Assembly: GCA_019918135.1 (NCBI GenBank)
Contig: WBZZ01005647.1
Coordinates: forward strand, 87,501 to 110,000
Direction: 5' to 3'
DNA length: 22,500 nt
Source of the DNA: Paulinella micropora
Lineage: Eukaryota; Cercozoa; Imbricatea; Euglyphida; Paulinellidae
Position numbers and translations under genes: made by a program. This document shows, in pieces, positions 16,606 through 22,500 of the stretch (its first letter is position 1; each line of letters opens with the position of its first letter). The notes under the pieces are model-generated. The model was not told the origin of the DNA and made no database searches. It worked only from the letters and a program-made list of their open reading frames with translations.

Positions 16606-17256
16606 GAAAAAATGGTTTGCAACCACGATAATGATTAAAAAATCTGTTTTTGCTTGTTATTTTCTTAGCTTTTGAGCTATCGAACATTATACTACTGGCA
16701 ATGCATCGCGATAAATACTTTGACTCAATTGAATTTTGAGAAAATCAGTTTCAACATCTGAGTCGGCCGGAAAACAGTCCCTTAAGGGTAGCTGAACAAG
16801 CAAATAAAAATTTATTTTTAAAACAATTGACGGTCCTACAGCTCCTAAATAGGTTGGGAAGTCCTAAAACACTATACCTTCAAATCTACGTAGTTTTTGT
16901 TAAAAAATCACACGAACTCCCACCGTATATAGTGGGGAGACTCGTGAATTCTTACCGTCATGCTTCCTTTTCAGCTCTACGAGACGGCTATGCCACCAGC
17001 AGTGATCTTGCTTTCCTTTTATATACTAACTGGCTCACCGGTATACAAGAAAACTATCAGTACTGTAATATGTATTCTAGTCATGTGGAACGTAGAATTT
17101 TTTTTACCATCCACAAGGTGATTACAAATATCAAAGCAGGAGTAGTAAGTACAACCTGTCAAGTCAACAAAAAATTTGGCCGCCGGGCCTAAATTCAGAT
17201 CGAGACCCATCATGAGTCAAGTCACTAGTACTACATATTAATAGATGCTAAAAAAT
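16606..17256. other. AT-rich intergenic sequence
   Basis: One 121-codon ORF (16827-17192) has no domain and is probably chance. A small hairpin CTCCCAC / GTGGGGAG lies at 16917-16939. Nothing else is supported. Confidence 0.5.
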
Positions 17257-17706
17257 TGTTGGAACTAATAATTAACTAATAGTTATGGACCGGCCGTATC
17301 CGAGTAACGGTGTCGTTAGAGCCACTACTTATGATCCGGCCAGTCAAGTTACGTGGCGCGTCTGTTGGCGCCTTTTTTCATTAAAGTTGTTGTTGTATGT
17401 TGAGAGTGTAGTAGCTATCATAGATTGCTTCATTAATAACAGTAGTCTAACAGGTTATCGAGCCTTGATTAGCGAACTCTGCGCCAACAGCTTTAATCAG
17501 TTGCACTTAGTCTGAAAGGAGAGGCATTAGGCCTTCAACAGAAAAGTGCGAGGATCGACGTGCTGCAGGCAGTCGACATCATTCCTTGGGTAAGCAGAAG
17601 GCACCCACCGCAAACGTGTCTATCGGCTAGACAGCATAGCATAGACACATCAACTCATTCATCCCTAATAACTACTCCTCCATTTCTACTTAATTGTAGG
17701 AATTTT
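17257..17706 (+). repeat. Candidate LTR of a second, older retroelement
   Basis: Begins TGTTGGAACT, a start typical of plant copia LTRs. It is followed by TGGTAGCTGAGT at 17709-17720, which matches 9 of 12 bases of the initiator-Met primer site. A Gag-like ORF starts 32 bases later. The 3' edge is uncertain (no clean CA end) and no second copy is seen in the window. Confidence 0.4.
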
Positions 17707-17751
17707 ATTGGTAGCTGAGTTTAGCTCCTACCTTCCGCACTTTGGTCCAAC

Positions 17752-18530
17752 ATGGCAAACCCCATGTTTGGAATGTCGATGAACAGAGGGTTTAAAGTGG
17801 ACCCACCGCCATAATAATTTAACAGCAGAGACCCAGATTGGGATAATTGGGAATATGGGTTCCTTGCTGTCCTGGCGATCTATGATCCCTTGGCGATAGG
17901 GGAGCTACCTCCCCACAAACGACACCCTCTGTTTACACAAGCAAAGCTGACAGTTTCTTTGAATCTACCTACTGAACCGCGTCTTTCACCTTCCGGAGAT
18001 AGCGAGGACGAGAGTCAGGACAGGACAGAGAGTAAGAAACCTACAGCTGCTGTAAAGAAAGAACCTACCAGCTCTTCCTCCAGTTCTGCCTTACCTGTCA
18101 AAAAGGAACAAGCGTTAGAACTAGTTCTGCTTTGCCTGATCCTTCTCCTTCCACAGAAACTGCTGAGCATAAAGAACCTCAGGAGAGTTCGGTCCCTATA
18201 CTAACTACCGCATCTAGACCAAACCCCCTTATTGCATCTTTTGCTACAACTAAGTACTACCAGCAGGTTGAAGAAAGATAGACTGAAACATAACCGATTT
18301 ATCTTTGCTCTCTTAATTCAGTCCTGCTCTAAGGACAAGGAAGCTATGTCTGTGATCAGAACAGCGGGGTCAGATGGAGTTGAATGTTTCATTGCACTGA
18401 GGAAGAGATACGGAGGACTCGATCTTGTCAAATGGAAAGAGAAGTTCGCAGATTATAAACACAATGAGACGATGAGAAGCTAAAATACTGGGAATTCTAT
18501 GATCCTGCTTGTTCCCGGTGAGTCACGGAG
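17752..18530 (+). pseudogene. Decayed LTR-retrotransposon Gag-like fragment
   Basis: Starts MANPMFGMSMNRGF, then two TAA codons (near 17812), then SRDPDWDNWEYGFLAVLAIYDPL in the same frame. A Ser/Glu/Lys-rich spacer (to about 18110) follows. A one-base shift moves to SVRTSSALPDPSPSTETAE, which ends ...YYQQVEER at TAG near 18270. A last shift gives NRFIFALLIQSCSKDKEAMS and VECFIALRKRYGGLDLVKWK, the helical (A/W)xxLxxxY pattern common in Gag capsid regions. A further shift at 18480 reads DEKLKYWEFYDPACS. With at least two stops and three shifts it is an inactive remnant, probably copia-type given the LTR-like sequence upstream. No pol follows. Confidence 0.5.
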
Positions 18531-18663
18531 TTGCAATGATGATCCGGTCAATTAATATTAAAAATCAAAGTAAAAAAAAACAAATTCCGGCTCTTGATCT
18601 TTGTTTTTTCTTGAAAAAATTGATTTTTATAGGATAATAAAAACTTTAAGTTTCGACACTAAA

Positions 18664-18664
<1 letters not shown>

Positions 18665-18711
<47 letters not shown>
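18665..18711. repeat. Poly-A tract (A47)
   Basis: Uninterrupted run of 47 A on +, preceded by TAAACA. Possible tail of an old retroposed sequence or slippage product. No body recognised. Confidence 0.9.
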
Positions 18712-18717
<6 letters not shown>

Positions 18718-19508
18718 AAAATGTTACTATTTGTGTTTCATTGTTATTCCAAAGCTTTTGCATCTGTTTCCAGCCACTACAAGTTCCTCTATGCTTACTT
18801 TGGCTCCAAATAACTTCAAAAAATCACCGGTGCCGACACCTAAAAAACAAAGTTTGGCATGCCACTGGCACTGCCTTTTAACGCATCCAAGAGCAACTCC
18901 CGAACGTTCCCCGCGAGTCTTGCTGCCAAATAACCACATACAGCACATAAAAAAAGTTTTCATCTCATTCATAGTACTAAACTTAGAAAAAAATTGAATT
19001 TTCCATTTCTGACCCCGGACAGCATAGATACATGTGTGCTAGTTTACCCCAAGTCCTGCAAACATCCTGTCCACGACAAAATCTGGCTCTTTTGTCAGGA
19101 ACATACAATTTCTGTGTTGGAGAACCTCTATACACCTCATATTACCTCGCGCGGGCCCTTCAGGACATGGGAAAAAGGAGCGGCTGGCACACCAACATAC
19201 CTTGACTTTCAAACCTCCCTGCCCCACCAAGTCCGATCAGTCTACTGCCTCTCCCGGCCGCCTTCATCGATTTACGCTGGCTAAGTAAAAGAAGCAATTC
19301 ATAACAAAAGCATTTAAGGTTCCAGTTGGGTCCGAACTTGGGAAAAAACTTGGTTTCCCCAGGTCAGGCCCCAGTCTGACTGGTACAAGTACTGATTTTG
19401 AAATTTTGCAAAAAGCAAACCACGCTGATTCCCACCAGTCTGATTCCACTCACAATGCATACAAATAACAATGAAACACAAAAAGAAGACATTTCCTATC
19501 TCAACCTG

Positions 19509-19581
19509 CCACTTGACTTGAAAAAAAACTTAATTTTTTTCAAGTCCACTTGACTTGAAAAAAAACTCAATTTTTTCAAGT
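19509..19581. repeat. Tandem pair of 37-bp units, each a hairpin
   Basis: Unit 1 (19509-19545) and unit 2 (19546-19581) share CCACTTGACTTGAAAAAAAACT followed by (T/C)AATTTTTTCAAGT, differing by one substitution and one T. Within each unit ACTTGAAAAA pairs with TTTTTCAAGT. The outer arms CTTGACTTGA / TCAAGTCAAG also pair across the whole region. Confidence 0.85.
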
Positions 19582-19781
19582 CAAGCTGCCGGTCTGGTAC
19601 ATACATATGATAGTTGAACAAACATGCATGTTCAGTTTGCGGCGGCCTTAAAACACCATGGATCGGAAAGTTTGCTGCAAAGAGACAAAAAATAATAAGG
19701 TGTCCCTTAACCTCACTCACCTTGGTCACAAAAAATTATTTTTGCCAAGGTTGTTGACCCACAGAAAAAAACTCACACAAT

Positions 19782-20327
19782 TTACAAAAAAAGGTCTAGC
19801 TCACGCATGTGCCTGATGAAATCTAGCTCTTGAAGCCTCTTAATTCTCTTTTCTCGCAGCCTCCAGGGCTCCCAGCCGTAGTTTATAAGCACCAGGCTCC
19901 ATGCTTTGTACGCTCTGTTGCTTCTCGTCTGGATGTAAAATTGTGGATCGTGGAGGTCCTCGTTATAGGCTATGTCACAATTGCAGTCTTCTGCAACTGT
20001 GCTTGTTGCTGCTAGATGACCTTGCATACTTGCATCTGAGCCACCTTGGTCTTGCACCGCCTGGGAAACATAAAAATATGGCCAGCCTGGCAGAGAAATG
20101 ACTGTCTGCTCTTCTAATGGAGTCAATGAGCTACGGGACCTTGATGAGCTTGGCAACCTTTCTACCTCAAAACCAGCTATTCTAATTGGTGGTCCTGGTG
20201 GAAAATCCCTGCCAAAAAGCATGACTAAACCAAAACCCGCCCACCGCAGGGTCACTACGTCTTCCGACACACCATGGAATCGGAGTGCAGCTCGCACTTC
20301 GATTGGAGGACCTTGATGGACTGCTAG
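19782..20327 (-). CDS. In-frame extension after leaky-type stop (readthrough candidate)
   Basis: Same frame as the ZZ ORF ending at 20328. It follows TGA CTAG without another stop for 181 codons to TAA. The residues look like real protein: LAVHQGPPIEVRAALRFHG, WAGFGLVMLFGRDFPPGPP, GWPYFYVSQAVQ, DCNCDIAYNEDLHDPQFYIQ, then a basic helix AWSLVLINYGWEPWRLREKR and LQELDFIRHMRELDLFL. There is no ATG near its start. It begins right after the stop, so it is either a readthrough extension, a separately spliced exon, or what remains after a nonsense mutation of a longer protein. No family recognised. Confidence 0.5.
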   Translation of the reverse strand, partial: LAVHQGPPIEVRAALRFHGVSEDVVTLRWAGFGLVMLFGRDFPPGPPIRIAGFEVERLPSSSRSRSSLTPLEEQTVISLPGWPYFYVSQAVQDQGGSDASMQGHLAATSTVAEDCNCDIAYNEDLHDPQFYIQTRSNRAYKAWSLVLINYGWEPWRLREKRIKRLQELDFIRHMRELDLFL

Positions 20328-20846
20328 TCATGCAGGAGTGCTCTGCTCGGCCTGTGCTTCCAGGGGAGTTCTCTTCATGACGAGGGTGTGCGAGACGTCG
20401 TGCCTGCTTCGATTAACACAATCGGGACATAAGCTGTAACCGGGGCACTGCTCGCACTTCATCACATACCCCGTTATGGGATCAACTTGGCACATAGCAC
20501 ACATAATCCCGTGAAAAATTGGGTCAAGAGGCTTTGCCTTGGGGGCATGGCCCAAATCAGAAGCTGGAGGGCGCGACCCAGGAGAAGAACTCGAACAAGA
20601 TAAGGAGGATGAGGATGAAGATGAACAAGACGAACTAGAGGAGGAAGAAGAGGAAGAGGAGGAGGAAGAAGAGGAAGAGGAAGAAGAAGAAGGGGGAGAA
20701 GGAGAAAGAGGACCAGGACGACGCTTGTCTTCCTTCTTGACACTGACACCAACGATAACTTTCTTAACCTTCGCTGAATCAGATCGAGTGTTTTTCTTGC
20801 TCTTGCTCTTGCTCTTGCTCTTGCCCTTGCCCTTGCCACCTACCAC
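20328..20846 (-). CDS. Ser-rich protein or exon with ZZ-type zinc finger
   Basis: Open frame of 172 codons beginning at a GTG. No in-frame ATG occurs before the finger, so it is most likely an exon joined to the upstream ORF. It starts Lys/Gly/Ser-rich (GGKGKGKSKSKSKSKK), then has a Ser tract of about 40 residues, then a ZZ zinc finger at residues 112-158. The finger shows MCAMC, KCEQC, YSLCPDC and a terminal HDVSH, the Cys pairs and His pair that bind two zinc ions. ZZ domains bind protein tails, including histone H3 and N-degron-like ends. The frame ends at TGA in the context CATGACTAG. An acceptor-like GATAG or GGTAG precedes the ORF. Confidence 0.65.
   Translation of the reverse strand: MVGGKGKGKSKSKSKSKKNTRSDSAKVKKVIVGVSVKKEDKRRPGPLSPSPPSSSSSSSSSSSSSSSSSSSSSCSSSSSSSLSCSSSSPGSRPPASDLGHAPKAKPLDPIFHGIMCAMCQVDPITGYVMKCEQCPGYSLCPDCVNRSRHDVSHTLVMKRTPLEAQAEQSTPA
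20600..20703. repeat. GAA/GAG purine tract coding the second Ser run
   Basis: About 100 bp of GAR triplets on the + strand, antisense to TCN Ser codons. On + it produces a spurious poly-Glu ORF. Confidence 0.8.
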
Positions 20847-20896
20847 AAAAGTCTATCCTTAGAGGCAGTCAACAAGACAAAACGTTGCTACCTCCT

Positions 20897-22480
20897 TTAG
20901 ACCTTCTTCTTGCTGCTGCGCTCCTTCGCGTTGTACTCTTTGATGGCTTCCGGTGAGATGTCAACCTTGTGCTTTTGCATGGGGTGTTCATGAAAGTAGT
21001 CAACCTCGCATGCCTCGCACACATCAAAGTCTTCGCATCGCGCCTGAGGATCCACGCAACTGTATTTGGACCCCACAATTTTGTCCGCGCATCTGTTGCA
21101 GTACCCACCCGGCCAGTCGTCTGTGGTATCTCCCCCGGACCCGTCCTCTTCGGCCTCGGGCTCATCGCTTGCTTCTGCTTCTGGACCTGGATCTTCCACT
21201 TTCGTGTTCTTGAGCTCCGTCCTGACGAGCTTCATTACCTTGGCCTCTACCTCGCTTTGAAACTTAGCCTCCCTCTTGGTGAAACCTTTCCTGATAGCGT
21301 TGCGTATTCTGGGGATCTCCTCCTTGAGAAACCGCTCAACTTCTTTTTTGACCTCACCCCGCACGACCCGCTGAACCTCCGCCACCCAGTCAGCCTGAGC
21401 TGGAATAGAGACGGTGGACGTCGCCTTGGGAACACTTTCCTCATTTTTGTCCTGGCTGGCCTTGCTCTTCCTCGAGCCCTTGGAGCCCTTGGAGCCAAAC
21501 GTACCGCCACTGCTGCAGGACGAAGAAGAAGAAGAGGATGAGGATGATGAGGACGAAGAAGAAGAGGATGAGGATGATGATGAGGAGGAGGAGGAGGAGG
21601 AAGAAGAAGAAGAAGAAGAAGAAGAAGAAGAAGAAGAAGAAGAAGAAGAAGAAGAAGGAGAAGAAGAAGGAGGAGGAGGAGGAGAAGAAGAAGAAGAAGT
21701 TTTGGCTGGCTGTGGCGCCACAAACGAGCCTTTTAAGGATGGCGAATTCCAGTTAAGTTGCTGCTGCAGGTTCGCATGGGCCTGCTTCAGGGTGGCTAGT
21801 TCTTGCAATAGCTTTTCTGCCTCCGGGGTCGCGTGCTTGTCAGGTTGCTCATGGCTCGCAGGTTGGTTAGCCTCAGGCTTCTTAGGTGGCACAGCCTTCG
21901 CAGGCTTCTGGCGTTGCTCATGCTTCGCAGTCTGGGCCGCACGCTTTTTAAGTTGCTCAGGCTTCGCAGGCTGGGCCGCAGGCTTCTTACGTTCCTCAGG
22001 CTTCGCAGGCTGGGCCGCAGGCTTCTTAGGTTCCTCAGGCTTCGCAGGCTGGGCCACAGCCTTTTTACGCGGCGAACGCTTCACAGGTTGCTCACCGTGC
22101 TCAGGCTGGGTCGCAGGCTTCTCAGGCTGGGCCGCAGGCTTCTTAGGCTTCTCGGGCTCCTTACGCTTCGCAGGCTTCTCAGGCGTAAGCTGGTCCGAAG
22201 GCTTCTCACGCGTAAGCTCAGGCGTAAGCTTGTCCGAAGGCTTCTGCGTAAGCTGGTCCGAAGGCTTCTCAGGCGTAAGCTGGTCTGAAGGCTTCTCAGC
22301 CTGGGCCGTAGGCTCCTCAGGCTTCGCAGACTGAGCCCCAGGAGAGTCGGAGTTAGAGTCTTCAGGACTGTCAAACGCTTGCGGGAACTGGTTGCGCTTG
22401 AGCTTGACACACTTCCACTTCTGCGCTTGGGACCTTTGCTTTGGTCCTTGCCCTTTCGACCTTTCTGCTTGCGCTTGTCC
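20897..22480 (-). CDS. Lys/Pro/Ala-repeat, poly-Ser protein with C-terminal ZZ finger
   Basis: Open from 22480 (TGA in frame at 22481-22483) to TAA at 20897, over 520 codons. No obvious start, so the N-terminus probably lies in an upstream exon, or at the ATG 22488 in another frame (MHEDKRKQKGRKGK) joined by a shift near 22380. Order of features: an acidic/Ser segment (FDSPEDSNSDSPG), nine-residue repeats like KPSDQLTPE, thirteen-residue repeats like KKPAAQPAKPEER, a short coiled coil (EKLLQELATLKQAHANLQQQL), a Ser run of over 50, a long charged helix (VQRVVRGEVKKEVERFLKEE), an acidic stretch, and a ZZ finger (YCNRC, YSC, RCEDFDVCEAC, HEHPMQKHK) near 20957-21100. Probably a nuclear or scaffold protein; precise role unknown. 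The Pro/Lys repeats and Ser run vary easily. Confidence 0.65.
   Translation of the reverse strand, partial: GQAQAERSKGQGPKQRSQAQKWKCVKLKRNQFPQAFDSPEDSNSDSPGAQSAKPEEPTAQAEKPSDQLTPEKPSDQLTQKPSDKLTPELTREKPSDQLTPEKPAKRKEPEKPKKPAAQPEKPATQPEHGEQPVKRSPRKKAVAQPAKPEEPKKPAAQPAKPEERKKPAAQPAKPEQLKKRAAQTAKHEQRQKPAKAVPPKKPEANQPASHEQPDKHATPEAEKLLQELATLKQAHANLQQQLNWNSPSLKGSFVAPQPAKTSSSSSPPPPPSSSPSSSSSSSSSSSSSSSSSSSSSSSSSSSSSSSSSSSSSSSSSSSSSSCSSGGTFGSKGSKGSRKSKASQDKNEESVPKATSTVSIPAQADWVAEVQRVVRGEVKKEVERFLKEEIPRIRNAIRKGFTKREAKFQSEVEAKVMKLVRTELKNTKVEDPGPEAEASDEPEAEEDGSGGDTTDDWPGGYCNRCADKIVGSKYSCVDPQARCEDFDVCEACEVDYFHEHPMQKHKVDISPEAIKEYNAKERSSKKKV
21528..21700. repeat. GAA/GAG/GAT purine tract coding the long Ser run
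   Basis: About 170 bp of GAN triplets on +, nearly pure GAA from about 21600 to 21655. It encodes poly-Ser on the minus strand and spurious poly-Glu on +. Able to form triplex (H-DNA) structures. Confidence 0.85.
21950..22078 (-). repeat. 39-bp coding tandem repeats (Ala/Pro/Lys)
   Basis: Three to four units of the type GGCTTCGCAGGCTGGGCCGC... on + encode copies of KKPAAQPAKPEER in the minus-strand protein, with degenerate flanking copies. Confidence 0.8.
22165..22300 (-). repeat. 27-bp coding tandem repeats (KPSDQLTPE)
   Basis: About four imperfect units containing GGCGTAAGCTGGTCCGAAGG on + encode KPSDQLTPE-like repeats, one of them shortened (KPSDQLTQ) and one with a KLTPELTRE variant. 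Confidence 0.8.
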
Positions 22481-22500
22481 TCATGCATCCATCGTTCATC

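Larger units (their letters stand above)
18531..19781. other. Intergenic, with A47 tract and duplicated hairpin
   Basis: AT-rich with an A tract at 18665-18711 and a duplicated hairpin at 19509-19581. ORFs here (for example 18994-19284 on +) have no domain. A strong donor-like AAG|GTGAGT on the minus strand near 19717-19722 lies 60 bases past the end of the ZZ-locus frame and may mark an intron in its 3' part. Confidence 0.4.

Noticed and set aside
20539..20862. + strand poly-Glu ORF
   Set aside because: Same reason: complement of the second Ser run.
21414..22334. 306-codon + strand ORF with poly-Glu
   Set aside because: Antisense to the ZZ protein. Poly-Glu comes from the GAR tract, and the ZZ finger supports the minus strand.
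1..22500. CRISPR array, bacterial operon or rRNA genes
   Set aside because: No regularly spaced repeats with unique spacers, no ribosome-binding sites and no rRNA-like sequence. The content is eukaryotic.

Overview
The window is nuclear DNA of a eukaryote. The signs are AT-rich intergenic sequence with long mononucleotide and (TA)n tracts, LTR retrotransposon sequence, splice-site-like signals and a locus coding for ZZ-type zinc fingers. The purine-rich, multi-ORF Ty3-type element and the Ser-rich proteins recall charophyte green algae such as Chara. That is an impression from general knowledge and the sequence does not prove it.

Layout. (1) 1-2356: AT-rich flank with a T58 tract, a GC-rich hairpin, a compound (TA)n microsatellite and a decayed coding remnant (about 1640-2057). 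(2) 2362-16600: one Ty3/gypsy-order LTR retrotransposon of about 14.2 kb. It has very short LTRs (about 154 bp, about 97% identical), a GTGGT target-site duplication and a polypurine tract next to the 3' LTR. Pol order is protease, reverse transcriptase, RNase H, integrase with a GPY motif, and a long C-terminal tail. Four reading frames lie upstream of pol: three small charged, helical ORFs and a large Gag-like ORF. Each begins a few bases after a sequence of the type (C)CCTATTTTAG, and the exact 11-mer also occurs in both LTRs. The pol region carries many stops and frameshifts, so this copy is not autonomous. (3) 16606-19781: AT-rich DNA holding a decayed fragment of a second LTR element (Gag-like remnant with a candidate LTR and primer site), an A47 tract and a duplicated hairpin. 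(4) 19782-22480, minus strand: a Lys/Pro/Ser-rich locus with two ZZ zinc fingers in two adjacent ORFs. The second ORF ends in TGA-CTAG, a known leaky stop context, and stays open in frame for a further 181 codons.

How the parts relate. Within the element, the LTRs would provide promoter and polyadenylation signals. The upstream ORFs and Gag would presumably be expressed from spliced or internally started mRNAs, and Pol would supply replication and integration. The minus-strand ZZ locus is a host gene unrelated to the element. The two points most worth following up are the repeated CCCTATTTTAG motif in front of the retroelement ORFs and the predicted stop-codon readthrough in the ZZ gene.
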